NCBI RefSeq assembly: GCF_018588585.1
Contig: NZ_JAEUFG010000015.1
Coordinates: 1 to 64,000, forward strand
Source of the DNA: Bacillus sp. SM2101
GTDB lineage: Bacteria > Bacillota > Bacilli > Bacillales > SM2101
Length of the DNA stretch: 64,000 nt
Direction: 5' to 3'
Part shown: piece by piece, positions 47,428 through 57,449 of the stretch
Layout of the letters: every line of letters begins with the position of its first letter
Position numbering within the stretch: the first letter of the stretch is position 1
Notes under the pieces: generated by a model
Seen by the model: only the letters and a program-made list of their open reading frames with translations
What the model was told of the DNA's origin: nothing
Databases searched by the model: none
Translations under genes and position numbers: made by a program

Positions 47428-48042
47428 ATGTCAACGACTCGGCAGGATGCATGGACAAACGATGAGGATTTACTGTTAGCTGAGGTTGTGTTGAGGAATA
47501 TTCGTGAAGGTGGAACGCAATTGGCAGCTTTTGAGGAAGTCGGCAGACGGTTATCACGAACTGCAGCCGCCTGTGGTTTCAGGTGGAATTCGTATGTTCG
47601 TAAACAATATAAGTCTGGTATTGAGCTTGCTAAGAAACAAAGAAAGCAATTAAAAAATGGGCAAGAATCAACACTTACCACAGTTGAACATAAAGAAAAT
47701 GATTTTCAGTCATCTGAACCTTTAGTTGATGATTTATCGTTGAAAAAAGTAATAACTTATTTGCAAATTATCGACTCATCTCAAAATGAATACGACGAAT
47801 TAGTTATAGAAAATAAACAATTAAAAAAACGTGTGGCGCATTTAGAAAACAAAATGGATAAGGTCGATGAGGAGAATCAATCGCTGTTAACCAATCTACG
47901 ACAAGTTGAAGATGATTACAAAGCGTTAATAGAAATTATGGAACGTGCAAGGAAGATGGTTGTGCTGCAAGAAGAGGAAAAGCAAAGTAAAGTAAAATTC
48001 CAAATGGACAGAAATGGAAATTTAGAGAGGGTTGAAAAATAA
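47428..48042 (+). CDS. ylbO: RsfA-family transcriptional regulator (YlbO)
   Basis: 204-aa regulator with an N-terminal Myb/SANT-like DNA-binding domain (RQDAWTNDEDLLLAEVVLRNI, TAAACGFRWNSYVRKQY), a polar linker, and a C-terminal coiled coil (about 125–185). RsfA tunes sigma-F-dependent gene expression in the prespore. ATG after GGGAGGTAGGG. Position after rpmF is that of B. subtilis ylbO. Confidence 0.85.
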   Translation: MSTTRQDAWTNDEDLLLAEVVLRNIREGGTQLAAFEEVGRRLSRTAAACGFRWNSYVRKQYKSGIELAKKQRKQLKNGQESTLTTVEHKENDFQSSEPLVDDLSLKKVITYLQIIDSSQNEYDELVIENKQLKKRVAHLENKMDKVDEENQSLLTNLRQVEDDYKALIEIMERARKMVVLQEEEKQSKVKFQMDRNGNLERVEK

Positions 48043-48074
48043 TCAATAGCACCTATGTAATTTACAAAAAATAA

Positions 48075-48116
48075 AAAAAAGAAACAGTTAGTTTAAAAGA
48101 AACTGTTTCTTTTTTA
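48075..48116 (+). terminator. Terminator after ylbO
   Basis: GAAACAGTT pairs with AACTGTTTC, flanked by A- and T-runs. Convergent with ylbP. Confidence 0.8.
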
Positions 48117-48150
48117 TGTCCATGTATTGAATGTGTTGAAATGGTATATA

Positions 48151-48630
48151 TTATCGAGTCTGTTCTTTAACACCATTAGGATGCCATAATAACGGATTTT
48201 CACCAAAGTCTCTTTCTACATCATAAGTAGCAGCAGAAAACCCCATTTTAGTCCAAAACTCTGCTGATTTTACACGGGGGTTAGTTTTGATAGGTAGGTT
48301 AAAACTCTTCGCGAAATTGACTAAAGCGGTTCCAAAATTTTTCCTTTGAAATGCAGGTAATACCTCAAGTTTCCATAGCTCTAGGTATGTTTGTGGTGGG
48401 TCAAAGTATTTATCATATTTTGCATCAACTTTATATAAACTCATTCGAGCGACTAACTTACCACCGTAGTATATTCCATAAAATGGAGAATCACTATTGT
48501 TTTCGATGATATTTGTTTGAAGATCATCAAGCATAGATAATTCTTGTAGCCCGTATTCTTTAAATTTTTTAAATTCTTCTATTGTTTTATAGTTTACGAG
48601 TAATCGTTCTATTTTATAAGTTTCCATCAT
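48151..48630 (-). CDS. ylbP: GNAT acetyltransferase YlbP
   Basis: 159-aa GNAT-fold protein. The LWKLEVLPAFQRKNFGTALV stretch is the acetyl-CoA binding motif, and FKEYGLQELSMLDDLQTNIIE is typical of YlbP. Substrate unknown. ATG 48630 (or 48627) follows GGGAGGAAG; the frame extends 14 codons upstream. Divergent from the biotin carboxylase gene, with about 150 bp of AT-rich sequence between. Confidence 0.82.
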   Translation of the reverse strand: MMETYKIERLLVNYKTIEEFKKFKEYGLQELSMLDDLQTNIIENNSDSPFYGIYYGGKLVARMSLYKVDAKYDKYFDPPQTYLELWKLEVLPAFQRKNFGTALVNFAKSFNLPIKTNPRVKSAEFWTKMGFSAATYDVERDFGENPLLWHPNGVKEQTR

Positions 48631-48783
48631 AATCTTCCTCCCACATAACCTTATATTTTTATTATATAACAAAGTGACACAAAATTCTGTAGAAAATAAT
48701 TAGAAAGCGTTTTCATAAATAGAAGGAATATTAAAAATTTTGTAGAAATATATACAAATAAGATATAGAACAGGAGTGTGCAA

Positions 48784-50121
48784 ATGAAGAAAATACTAAT
48801 TGCGAACAGAGGGGAGATTGCCTCTAGGGTAATTCGAACATGTAACAATATGGGGATTGAGACAATAGCGATTTATTCTGATGCTGATAAGAATTTACCA
48901 TACGTAAATGAAGCTACTAAAGCGATCCGTATCGGGGAATCTCCTGTTCAAAAATCATATATGGCTATGGATGCTATCGTAAAATTAGCTTTAGAGGAAA
49001 ATGTAGATGGTATTCACCCAGGGTATGGTTTTTTATCCGAAAATGCAATGTTTGCAAAGTTAGTTAATGATAATGGTATAACTTTTATTGGCCCACAACA
49101 TGACGTTATTGCTTTAATGGGAGAAAAAATCCAAGCACGAAAGGAAATGCAAAAGGCTGGAGTACCTATTGTGCCAGGGAGTCATGAGTCTGTTAGTTCA
49201 GTTGAAGAGGCATGCGTTATAGCTGACAAAATTGGATACCCGGTAATGATAAAAGCAAGTAGTGGCGGTGGCGGAGTTGGGATGCAACGTTGTAATGACG
49301 AGCAAGAATTAAAGAAGGTGGTTGTGTCAATTAAAAACCGTGCTAAAGCATATTTTGGGAATGATGAAATATTTATTGAGAAATATGTTGCCGATGCGAG
49401 GCATATTGAAATTCAAATATGTGCTGATACAGCTGGGAATATTGTTCATTTGTTTGAGAGAGATTGTTCAATTCAACGTAGAAATCAAAAGGTGATTGAG
49501 GAAACACCTTCACCGTTCCTATCAGAGGAATCGAGAAGAGCAATGATTGATTGTGCATTAAAAGTCGCTGCACATGTAGGGTATACCAATGTAGGAACAG
49601 TTGAATTTGTAGTAGATAACGATGAGAATTTCTATTTTTTAGAAATGAATACGAGGTTACAAGTTGAACATCCGATAACTGAAATGGTTACAGGGATTGA
49701 TCTAGTTGAATGGCAAATAAGGTTGTCATGTGGGGAAAATATGCCATTATTACAGCATGAGATAAATAGTAACGGGCACGCGCTAGAATTTCGATTATAT
49801 GCAGAAGATCCAGTTACATATTTGCCCTCGCCAGGTACTCTTAATGTATTAACTTATCCATCAACAGAGGGTGTCAGAATAGATAAAGGGTATGATGAAG
49901 GTTGCCAAGTTACCCCATTTTATGATCCGATGATCGCAAAGCTAGTCATACATGGTCTTGATCGAAATGATGTATTACATAAGGCTGAAAAATTGCTTGA
50001 AGAAATGAAAGTTGAAGGGATAAAAAACAACTTACCTTTACTTGAAAAGGTTATTCAAAATGAGATGTTTCGAGAAGGGTGTTATACTACCTCTTTTTTA
50101 TCAAGGCAGTATTCACGCTGA
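48784..50121 (+). CDS. Acyl-CoA carboxylase biotin carboxylase subunit
   Basis: 445-aa ATP-grasp enzyme that carboxylates biotin with bicarbonate and ATP. KKILIANRGEIASRVIRTC, KASSGGGGVGMQR, FLEMNTRLQVEHPITEMVTG and the EFRLYAEDP segment are present; the biotin domain is a separate gene. It groups by organisation with B. subtilis yngH rather than with fatty-acid accC, since a small biotin protein and a large carboxyltransferase follow. ATG 48784 after CAGGAG. Confidence 0.88.
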   Translation: MKKILIANRGEIASRVIRTCNNMGIETIAIYSDADKNLPYVNEATKAIRIGESPVQKSYMAMDAIVKLALEENVDGIHPGYGFLSENAMFAKLVNDNGITFIGPQHDVIALMGEKIQARKEMQKAGVPIVPGSHESVSSVEEACVIADKIGYPVMIKASSGGGGVGMQRCNDEQELKKVVVSIKNRAKAYFGNDEIFIEKYVADARHIEIQICADTAGNIVHLFERDCSIQRRNQKVIEETPSPFLSEESRRAMIDCALKVAAHVGYTNVGTVEFVVDNDENFYFLEMNTRLQVEHPITEMVTGIDLVEWQIRLSCGENMPLLQHEINSNGHALEFRLYAEDPVTYLPSPGTLNVLTYPSTEGVRIDKGYDEGCQVTPFYDPMIAKLVIHGLDRNDVLHKAEKLLEEMKVEGIKNNLPLLEKVIQNEMFREGCYTTSFLSRQYSR

Positions 50122-50229
50122 TGTTCTCTCATAGAACTTCATCTAGTTGTTTTAACTTATATCAATAGTAAAAGTTTGTGAAATGACCGCTTAATAGAAA
50201 AAAACACCTGAATTGGGAGGATATATGGT

Positions 50230-50442
50230 ATGAAAGAAATATATGCATCGATGGCAGGTACTGTACTAAATTTATTAGTTGAGAAGGAAGAACAGATTAC
50301 TAAAGGCCAACAGGTTATTATTCTAGAATCAATGAAAATGGAAATACCAATTGAGAGTTCAATAGAAGGGGCTGTAAATGAAATAAAAGTGGAGATAGGA
50401 GATTTCGTAAATGAAGGAGATGTTCTCATCGTATTAGGATAA
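50230..50442 (+). CDS. Biotin carboxyl carrier-like protein (YngHB type)
   Basis: 70-aa free-standing biotinyl/lipoyl attachment domain with ESMKMEIP (modified lysine about 36). It carries carboxybiotin between the adjacent carboxylase and transferase subunits. GGGAGG precedes the ATG. Much shorter than AccB; the same arrangement exists in B. subtilis yngH–yngHB–yngE. Confidence 0.88.
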   Translation: MKEIYASMAGTVLNLLVEKEEQITKGQQVIILESMKMEIPIESSIEGAVNEIKVEIGDFVNEGDVLIVLG

Positions 50443-50462
50443 AGGGAAGGAGAATTTAAACA

Positions 50463-52004
50463 ATGGTTCAAGTAAGCGATTTAGATAAAGTTTTATCAGA
50501 AAAACTAGAAAATATTGAACGTGGAGGAGCAGAAAAGTATCATCAAAAACAAAAAGAGCAGAACAAATTATTTGTTAGAGATAGATTGAAACTGCTCTTT
50601 GATCGAGGGGTATATATAGAAGATGGAATGTTCGCAAACGATCAAGCTGGGGATTTACCCGCTGACGGAGTAGTTACAGCTACTGGAACAATCAATGGGC
50701 AAACAGTATGTGTGATGGCTAATGATTCGACTGTGAAGGCTGGTTCATGGGGAGCAAGAACAGTCGAAAAAATTATTCGCATCCAAGAGTCAGCAGAGAA
50801 ACAAAAGGTGCCGTTGTTGTATTTAGTCGATTCGGCTGGTGCACGCATTACTGATCAGTTAGAGATGTTTCCAAATCGCCGTGGAGCAGGTCGTATATTT
50901 CATAATCAAGTACGACTATCTGGGGTCATTCCTCAAATTTGTATTTTGTTCGGGCCGTCCGCTGCTGGCGGAGCATATATACCAGCTTTTTGTGATATTG
51001 TAATAATGGTCGATAAGAATGCATCAATGTATTTAGGCTCCCCTCGAATGGCTGAGAAGGTCATCGGTGAAAAAGTAACGCTTGAAGAAATGGGTGGAGC
51101 TCGCATGCATTGTACAATAAGTGGATGTGGTGATGTACTTGCTGGAAATGAAGAAGAGGCAATTCGTTTAGCTCAAACGTATTTAACGTATTTCCCTACT
51201 AATTCCCAGTCTAAACCACGCCATATTGAGGCACGAGAGTCGAGTCATAGTAAGAGTTTGGCTGATATCATCCCTGTGCATCAAAATGCTCCTTTTGATA
51301 TGTATGATTGTATTAACGCATTTGTAGATAAAGATAGTTTTTTTGAGATTAAGAAATTATTTGCTGCCGAACTTATTACTGGTTTAGCTAGAATAGATGG
51401 TCGCTGTGTTGGAATTATAGCCAATCAACCGAAAGTGAAAGGCGGAGTTTTATTCGTTGATTCCGCAGATAAAGGGGCTAAATTTATTCAGCTGTGTGAT
51501 GCTTTTCATATTCCTTTATTATTCTTAGCTGATGTACCAGGTTTTATGATAGGAACAAAGGTTGAACAGGCTGGAATAATTAGACATGGTGCTAAGTTTA
51601 TAGCTGCAATGAGTTCAGCTACTGTGCCAAAAATCTCTGTTATTGTTCGAAAAGCTTATGGGGCCGGGCTATATGCAATGGCGGGACCAGCTTTTGAGCC
51701 TGATTGCTGTATAGCACTTCCAACTGCGCAAATAGCTGTAATGGGTCCTGAAGCGGCAGTAAATGCAGTTTATTCTAACAAAATAAGTAACATAGAAGAC
51801 CCAAAAGAAAGAATAGCATATATTCAGCAAAAGCAAGAGGAGTATAAACAGCATATAGATATATATAAATTAGGATCTGAAATGATTATAGATACAATTG
51901 TATCACCAAATGATTTACGAAAAGAGTTAATTGATAGGTTTACAATTTATGAAACTAAAGAGATAGCAGATGTCCAACGTAAGCATCCTGTTTATCCAGT
52001 TTAA
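50463..52004 (+). CDS. Acyl-CoA carboxylase carboxyltransferase subunit
   Basis: 513-aa fused alpha/beta carboxyltransferase (crotonase fold twice). VYIEDGMFANDQAGDLPADGVVT region, the GARITDQ and GPSAAGGAYIPAFCD motifs of the N-half, and DVPGFMIGTKVEQAGIIRHGAK in the C-half are typical of propionyl-, methylcrotonyl- and geranyl-CoA carboxylases. Acyl specificity cannot be read. 20 bp after the biotin protein, AAGGGAAGGAG; three genes form one operon ended by a terminator. Confidence 0.88.
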   Translation: MVQVSDLDKVLSEKLENIERGGAEKYHQKQKEQNKLFVRDRLKLLFDRGVYIEDGMFANDQAGDLPADGVVTATGTINGQTVCVMANDSTVKAGSWGARTVEKIIRIQESAEKQKVPLLYLVDSAGARITDQLEMFPNRRGAGRIFHNQVRLSGVIPQICILFGPSAAGGAYIPAFCDIVIMVDKNASMYLGSPRMAEKVIGEKVTLEEMGGARMHCTISGCGDVLAGNEEEAIRLAQTYLTYFPTNSQSKPRHIEARESSHSKSLADIIPVHQNAPFDMYDCINAFVDKDSFFEIKKLFAAELITGLARIDGRCVGIIANQPKVKGGVLFVDSADKGAKFIQLCDAFHIPLLFLADVPGFMIGTKVEQAGIIRHGAKFIAAMSSATVPKISVIVRKAYGAGLYAMAGPAFEPDCCIALPTAQIAVMGPEAAVNAVYSNKISNIEDPKERIAYIQQKQEEYKQHIDIYKLGSEMIIDTIVSPNDLRKELIDRFTIYETKEIADVQRKHPVYPV

Positions 52005-52050
52005 ACGATGCTATAAAGTGAGGCCAAAAATGTTATATAAGTACTAAAGT

Positions 52051-52110
52051 AAATAAACAAACAGAGGATGACGATCATTATAGTGTTATCCTCTGTTTAT
52101 TTATTTACAG
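52051..52110 (+). terminator. Terminator of the acyl-CoA carboxylase operon
   Basis: AAACAGAGGAT pairs with ATCCTCTGTTT, extended by A/T-rich arms, around an 18-base loop. Confidence 0.8.
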
Positions 52111-52296
52111 AATCAATGTTGTTAAAATACGCCTGTACTAATTTTGCTTAGGTCCAAATTATGAGGAACTTTGGCACTTGCTGTTAGTTAAAGTAACAAC
52201 ATTAGGCAGTTTTTACGAGATTATGTAACACTGCTTCCGCTATTTTTGTTAAAATAGTTTCATAATACAAAGAACCTGATATAAAAGGAGGTTTAT

Positions 52297-53202
52297 ATGC
52301 AAATAGGGGTTATTGGTGCTGGTTCAATTGGACTATTATATGCGTGTTACCTTTCAATATATCATCAAGTTACGATTTATACTCGACGCAAAGATCAAGC
52401 TAGGCAAATAAATTCCAAAGGTATTCAATTGATCAAGAGCGGTGTTCAATCCACGTATAAGGTTACTGCAAAAGTATTAGACGATGGGTTAGAACACGAG
52501 GATTTGATTATTGTTACGGTTAAAGAGTATCACTTAGACCGTGTTCTGAATACGACGAATCAATTTCGAAATGTTAATGCACTGTTATTTTTGCAAAATG
52601 GTATGAAGCATATTTCACTATTTGAGAAACTAAACCATGAAGTAATACTTGTTGGGGTCGTTGAGCATGGCGCGTTAAAAATTAATGACTATACAGTAAA
52701 TCATACTGGTGTTGGAATAACGAAAATTTGTTCATTTAGAAATGGAGAAGGCGTAATACAGTCGTTTCAAAAAGGTCAACACTCCGACTTTGGGGTCTTA
52801 GTTGCTGAAGATTGGTATAAGGTGCTTTCTGAAAAGTTAATTGTTAATGCTGTAATCAACCCATTAACCGCCTTATATTGTGTGGAAAATGGAGACTTAC
52901 TTTCCAATCGTTTTTTTCTTTCGCGAATGAAGAACCTATTTATAGAAGTGACATCCGTTATGAATGTTAATACAAATAATATGTGGGAACGTCTAGAACA
53001 TATTTGTATACAAACTCAGAATAATCGCTCATCTATGCTAAGAGATATTGAGAGTGGGCGACAGACAGAAATCGATGCAATATTAGGATATATCATAGCA
53101 GAGGCTGATAAGGTGGGGAAAAGTGTACCAGTTAGTACATTTTTGTATGATTCTATAAAAGGTAAAGAATTGCAGAGAGGTGATTCGTCATGTCACAGTT
53201 AG
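52297..53202 (+). CDS. 2-dehydropantoate 2-reductase family protein (YlbQ)
   Basis: 301-aa ketopantoate reductase-type oxidoreductase (NADPH), pantothenate synthesis. N-terminal Rossmann motif GVIGAGSIGLLYA, LFLQNGMKH, and a C-terminal helical domain with ekLIVNAVINPLTALY. Position before bshC matches B. subtilis ylbQ (panE). A second, cytosolic KPR elsewhere could be the main enzyme, so I leave the symbol open. ATG after AAGGAGG. Overlaps the next gene by 13 bp. Confidence 0.87.
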   Translation: MQIGVIGAGSIGLLYACYLSIYHQVTIYTRRKDQARQINSKGIQLIKSGVQSTYKVTAKVLDDGLEHEDLIIVTVKEYHLDRVLNTTNQFRNVNALLFLQNGMKHISLFEKLNHEVILVGVVEHGALKINDYTVNHTGVGITKICSFRNGEGVIQSFQKGQHSDFGVLVAEDWYKVLSEKLIVNAVINPLTALYCVENGDLLSNRFFLSRMKNLFIEVTSVMNVNTNNMWERLEHICIQTQNNRSSMLRDIESGRQTEIDAILGYIIAEADKVGKSVPVSTFLYDSIKGKELQRGDSSCHS

Positions 53203-53582
53203 TAGCCGGTGTTTTTGCAACAGTTGTCACTATTCCAATAATTGGTTTGTTTCTTGTGTATTTCATCTTATGTAAGATCACCCGTCGTAAAAGGAATTCT
53301 CTGTTAATGGCTATCGACATTTCAACAGCCTTATTTATCTTGTCAGTATATTATTTGACAGAGGTTATTTGGGGACAATCTATGTTTTGGCTTATCCTAC
53401 TTATAATCGTGTTAATTGCGATGGTTGTTGTTATTTTACAGTGGAAAATTAAACAAGATATCGATATGCGCAAAGTATTAAAAGGATCGTGGCGGTTTAG
53501 TTTTTTGTTTTTCTTTTCTGCCTACATCATTTTGTTTGTTTACGGCTTAATTGATCGTGTATTGGCATTTGTTAACACTTAA
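53190..53582 (+). CDS. DUF3397 membrane protein
   Basis: 130-aa protein with four hydrophobic helices (about 5–28, 40–55, 62–82 and 105–125) and basic loops. The length and position between panE and bshC match the DUF3397 family. Function unknown. Starts inside the end of the panE-like gene, with GAGAGGTG as ribosome binding site, so the two are coupled. Confidence 0.78.
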   Translation: MSQLVAGVFATVVTIPIIGLFLVYFILCKITRRKRNSLLMAIDISTALFILSVYYLTEVIWGQSMFWLILLIIVLIAMVVVILQWKIKQDIDMRKVLKGSWRFSFLFFFSAYIILFVYGLIDRVLAFVNT

Positions 53583-53673
53583 TAGTTTACGAGCAAGTTC
53601 TTTCCATTTTTTAAAAATCAATGCTATACTACGGGGAGTAGATATAAAAGCAGCTAGAAAGGAAGTTAAATTC

Positions 53674-55302
53674 ATGGAGGTTAATGATCTTTTTCTCCCT
53701 TCATTAAATAAATTTGCAACTGATTACATGGGGAATTCCAAAGAGTGTCATCAGTTTTTTCATTACAATATTCATGATGCAACAGTGTATGAACAAAGAA
53801 AAGATGAGCTTGCATCAAGACGGTTTCAGCGTGAGAGGCTCGTAAAGCATCTACTACGTTATCACTCTAAATTTCAACATAATGACAAATCTAAACAGCA
53901 TATTGAAAAGCTTCTAGATCAAAATAGCCTTGTTGTAATCGGTGGTCAACAAGCAGGATTATTAACAGGCCCTTTGTATACTATTCACAAAATATTGACA
54001 ATAATCCAAACAGCAAAGCAGCAAGAGAAGGAACTAAATGTCCCAGTCTTACCTGTGTTTTGGATAGCTGGTGAAGATCATGACTTTGATGAAATTAATC
54101 ATCAATATGTAGAGACAGAAAGCGGCATGAAGAAAAAATCGTACAATCGCCATAATACTAATAAGCAAATGGTATCAGATATACATATAGACAAACACCT
54201 TTGTGAGCAATGGATACAAGAAATCATTCAATCGTACGGTGAATCAAATTATACACATGAAATTCTATCTATGCTTAAACAGAGCTTACATGATACAGAA
54301 ACTGTTGTTGACTTTTTTGCTCAAATCTTAATAACATTATTTGCTGATGAAGGGCTTATCGTTGTTAACTCAGCTTCCCCTGATCTACGTGAAATAGAAT
54401 CTGAATTTTTCCATCATCTTATCTATAACAATTCACAACTAGCAGAAGCGGTGTCTATGCAACAACATGTGTTAGAAGAAGTTGGATATAACAAAGTGCT
54501 AGATGTGAATATCAATTCTTCAAATTTGTTTTTTCAATATAATGAAAATCGAGTGCTTTTGGAAAGGGATGGGGCTGAAGGATACTTTAAAGGTAAGAAT
54601 AATGAAGTGAAGATATCATTTGATGAACTTATTCAAATAGCAGAATCATCACCCCATTTGCTGAGCAACAATGTAGTTACAAGACCCCTCATGCAAGAAT
54701 ACTTATTCCCAACATTAGCATTTATTGCTGGACCAGGAGAACTTGCCTATTGGGGTGAGCTTAAAAATGCCTTTTCATTGTTCGATTTTAAAATGCCACC
54801 AATTATACCGAGAGCTAATATTACGATTGTTGACCGAACAATTACATCTGATTTAGAGAAGTTAAATATACCAATAGATGATGTTTTACAAGATAATTTG
54901 CTTTCTTATCGTGATGATTGGGTGAAAACCGAGCTGAAGTATGACTTTGAAAGTATCATTAACAATGCGAAAGAAGAGGTTGAACAAATTCATCAACAAA
55001 TTAGGCAAAAAGCAACAGAAGTAGATGCTAACTTACATTCTGTCCTTGTTAAAAATGCTCAATTAATACAATCTCAGTTTGAATTTGTTTCAACTTTAAT
55101 TAATCGTTCTATCGAGACTAAACATGAAGTAACATTGAAAAAGTTTCAAAGGATAGAGAACTGTTTACGACCAAATCATTTACCTCAAGAAAGGGTATGG
55201 AATATATTTTACTTTTTAAATAAATATGGGTTTGGTTTTATTCAGCAATTAGTAAATGCTCCGATAAAATATAATGGGAACCATCAATTAATTTATCTAT
55301 AA
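53674..55302 (+). CDS. bshC: Putative cysteine ligase BshC
   Basis: 542-aa enzyme that adds cysteine to GlcN-malate, the last step of bacillithiol synthesis. IGGQQAGLLTGPLYTIHKI (about 90–108), FWIAGEDHDFDEINH (about 129–143), and IAGPGELAYWGELKNAF define the family. A C-terminal coiled coil lies at about 430–480. ATG 53674 after AAAGGAAG; the frame runs back into the previous gene, without a start. Confidence 0.92.
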   Translation: MEVNDLFLPSLNKFATDYMGNSKECHQFFHYNIHDATVYEQRKDELASRRFQRERLVKHLLRYHSKFQHNDKSKQHIEKLLDQNSLVVIGGQQAGLLTGPLYTIHKILTIIQTAKQQEKELNVPVLPVFWIAGEDHDFDEINHQYVETESGMKKKSYNRHNTNKQMVSDIHIDKHLCEQWIQEIIQSYGESNYTHEILSMLKQSLHDTETVVDFFAQILITLFADEGLIVVNSASPDLREIESEFFHHLIYNNSQLAEAVSMQQHVLEEVGYNKVLDVNINSSNLFFQYNENRVLLERDGAEGYFKGKNNEVKISFDELIQIAESSPHLLSNNVVTRPLMQEYLFPTLAFIAGPGELAYWGELKNAFSLFDFKMPPIIPRANITIVDRTITSDLEKLNIPIDDVLQDNLLSYRDDWVKTELKYDFESIINNAKEEVEQIHQQIRQKATEVDANLHSVLVKNAQLIQSQFEFVSTLINRSIETKHEVTLKKFQRIENCLRPNHLPQERVWNIFYFLNKYGFGFIQQLVNAPIKYNGNHQLIYL

Positions 55303-55349
55303 ATGTAAGAAATGCTATTTGAAGAGAGTGCACATTTATAGCTACATCA

Positions 55350-55488
55350 AGGTTTTTATCGCATTAATTGGTATTATAGACTTAAGAATATAAACACGTA
55401 TACATCATGTGTTCGTGGCATCTTTGTTACTTTTATAATTGTTGGATTAGGAAGATACATCTTGCCGGCCATTCTTAATTTAAAGAGC
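55350..55488 (-). repeat. Repeat element between bshC and mraZ
   Basis: Reverse-orientation copy of about 139 bp: right end GGTTTTTATCGCATTAATTG, core ATGTGTTCGTGGCATCTTTG, left end AATTTAAAGAGC. The left end is the most diverged part. Confidence 0.7.
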
Positions 55489-55509
55489 AATAAATGACAG
55501 CTAATTTAA

Positions 55510-55538
55510 ACCTCTGTATTCATACAGGGGTTTTTTGT
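55510..55538 (+). terminator. Terminator before mraZ
   Basis: AACCTCTGTAT pairs with ATACAGGGGTT (one G·U) over a two-base loop, followed by a T-run. Separates bshC from the division cluster. Confidence 0.8.
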
Positions 55539-55725
55539 ATGTCATAATTTTTTTCTGAAATAAGGCTTGTTGTTGTCTTGTATAACAAATATTTACTTTT
55601 TTAGTACTGAAGCAAACAAAGTCGATATTTGACTACATATGCTTTTATGGCTAAATTACAAAAAAAAGGGTGGAGAGAAGTGGGGAGATGTGGTACATTA
55701 TTGTTAGAAAGTGGGGTTGTGTATC

Positions 55726-56157
55726 ATGTTTATGGGAGAATTCCATCACAACATTGATCAAAAAGGTCGAATGATTATCCCTGTTAAGTTTAGAGATAAT
55801 CTGGGCGATTCTTTTGTCCTTACAAGAGGGTTAGATCAGTGTTTATTTGCTTACCCCTTGAGTGAATGGAGCATTATTGAAGAGAAGTTAAAAAGCCTCC
55901 CATTAACAAAAAAAGATGCACGTGCTTTTACTCGTTTCTTTTTTTCCGGCGCTATAGACTGTGAAATTGATAAACAAGGTAGAATAAATATACCTATTTC
56001 GCTGAGGAAATACGCCGTAATTGAAAAGGAATGTGTAGTAATTGGTGTCTCTAATCGCATTGAAATTTGGAGTAAGATAAGTTGGGATCAATATGTTTCT
56101 GAGTCTGAGGAATCATTCGCTGAAATCGCAGAAAACATGATCGATTTTAACTTTTAA
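55726..56157 (+). CDS. mraZ: Transcriptional regulator MraZ
   Basis: 143-aa protein with two AbrB-like swapped-hairpin domains ([22 protein letters not shown] and [18 protein letters not shown]). MraZ binds upstream of its own operon and controls the division/cell-wall cluster. The ATG at 55726 matches the usual family start (MFMGE); an upstream in-frame start is not supported. A repeat element separates it from rsmH. Confidence 0.93.
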   Translation: MFMGEFHHNIDQKGRMIIPVKFRDNLGDSFVLTRGLDQCLFAYPLSEWSIIEEKLKSLPLTKKDARAFTRFFFSGAIDCEIDKQGRINIPISLRKYAVIEKECVVIGVSNRIEIWSKISWDQYVSESEESFAEIAENMIDFNF

Positions 56158-56174
56158 TGAACGAGTTTAAAGCA

Positions 56175-56334
56175 GATGCTTTTTTCAAACATTGTTGCTA
56201 CTACTACATGGCCACTGATTAAAAGAGGTTTTATGCAATCTTCTTGAATTTATAGAAGAAAAGCTGCCAAAAACTTTAACTATTATCGTGTTCATTGCTT
56301 AGTATGAAAAACAACAATCGATGTGAAAACGGCC
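56175..56334 (+). repeat. Repeat element between mraZ and rsmH
   Basis: Forward copy of about 160 bp: left end GATGCTTTTTTCAAACATTG then TTGCT, core GAAGAAAAGCTGCC, right end AGTATGAAAAACAACAATCG then GATGTGAAAACGGCC. Begins 18 bp after the mraZ stop. Confidence 0.75.
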
Positions 56335-56377
56335 TATGCGTAACATAGTTATTTACTAAATTGATAATTTGAACAGA

Positions 56378-56429
56378 GAGACAAATACTACTCAATAAGT
56401 AGAAAATATGGGCAAAGTATATTTGTCTC
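56378..56429 (+). other. Hairpin just before the rsmH ribosome binding site
   Basis: GAGACAAATACT pairs with AGTATATTTGTCTC (two-base bulge), ending right at AAGGTGG. It could limit ribosome access or stabilise processed mRNA. Tentative. Confidence 0.35.
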
Positions 56430-56444
56430 AAGGTGGTGCTAGAC

Positions 56445-57377
56445 ATGTTTAAACATAAGACAGTTTTATTAGACGAAGCAGTAGATGGCTTACGAATTAA
56501 TCCCGACGGTATATATGTTGACTGTACTCTTGGTGGTGCAGGTCATAGTGAATTAATCGTGAGCAAGCTATCTAATAGTGGAAGGTTAATTGCGTTTGAC
56601 CAAGATGAAACAGCGATCGAACATGCGAAAAAAAAATTAGCAAAACATCAAGATAAGATTACAATCATCAAGAGTAATTTTCGATACATACAACAAAGAC
56701 TAGCAGAAATAGATATTCATGCTGTTGATGGTATTTTATTTGACTTGGGAGTATCTTCTCCTCAATTGGATACGCCTGAGAGAGGTTTTAGTTATAATTA
56801 CGATGCGCCATTAGATATGAGAATGGACCATCAAGCTACTTTATCTGCATATGATGTTGTAAATCATTGGCCCTACGAACAAATGGTAAGAATATTTTTC
56901 CAATACGGGGAGGAGCGTTTTTCAAAACAGATCGCTCGGAAGATTGAAGCTGCTCGAGAAAAGAAACCAATTGAAACGACAAGTCAATTAGTTGACCTTA
57001 TAAAGGATGGAATTCCTGCAGCGGCACGTCGAACTGGCGGACATCCTGCGAAAAGAATTTTTCAAGCTATTCGAATTGCTGTTAATGATGAACTACAAGT
57101 GTTTGAAGATGCACTTGGACAGGCTATTGACATGTTAAAGCCTGGTGGCAGAATTTCTGTTATTACATTTCACTCATTAGAAGACCGGATGTGTAAAGTA
57201 GCTTATAAAAAAGCAAGTGAAGGTCCTCCTCTTCCCCCTGGACTACCTGTAGTACCAGATGAGTATAAGCCAACCTTAAAGCTCGTTACACGAAAACCTA
57301 TTTTACCATCAGCTAACGAACTAGAACTAAATAACCGAGCACGTTCAGCAAAGCTTAGAATTGCGGAAAAAATGTAA
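56445..57377 (+). CDS. rsmH: 16S rRNA (cytosine1402-N4)-methyltransferase RsmH
   Basis: 310-aa SAM-dependent methyltransferase (MraW). [13 protein letters not shown] is the SAM loop, followed by [13 protein letters not shown], the [16 protein letters not shown] segment and [13 protein letters not shown] 56445 (MFKHKTVLL) has CAAGGTGG upstream. Normally packed against ftsL, but here a repeat element sits between them. Confidence 0.95.
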   Translation: MFKHKTVLLDEAVDGLRINPDGIYVDCTLGGAGHSELIVSKLSNSGRLIAFDQDETAIEHAKKKLAKHQDKITIIKSNFRYIQQRLAEIDIHAVDGILFDLGVSSPQLDTPERGFSYNYDAPLDMRMDHQATLSAYDVVNHWPYEQMVRIFFQYGEERFSKQIARKIEAAREKKPIETTSQLVDLIKDGIPAAARRTGGHPAKRIFQAIRIAVNDELQVFEDALGQAIDMLKPGGRISVITFHSLEDRMCKVAYKKASEGPPLPPGLPVVPDEYKPTLKLVTRKPILPSANELELNNRARSAKLRIAEKM

Positions 57378-57449
57378 CTTTTTCGATATCATTTGTCCAA
57401 GACTAATTGAAGAACCTCTAAAAAGCTATATTTTCTTATCTTTTCAAAA

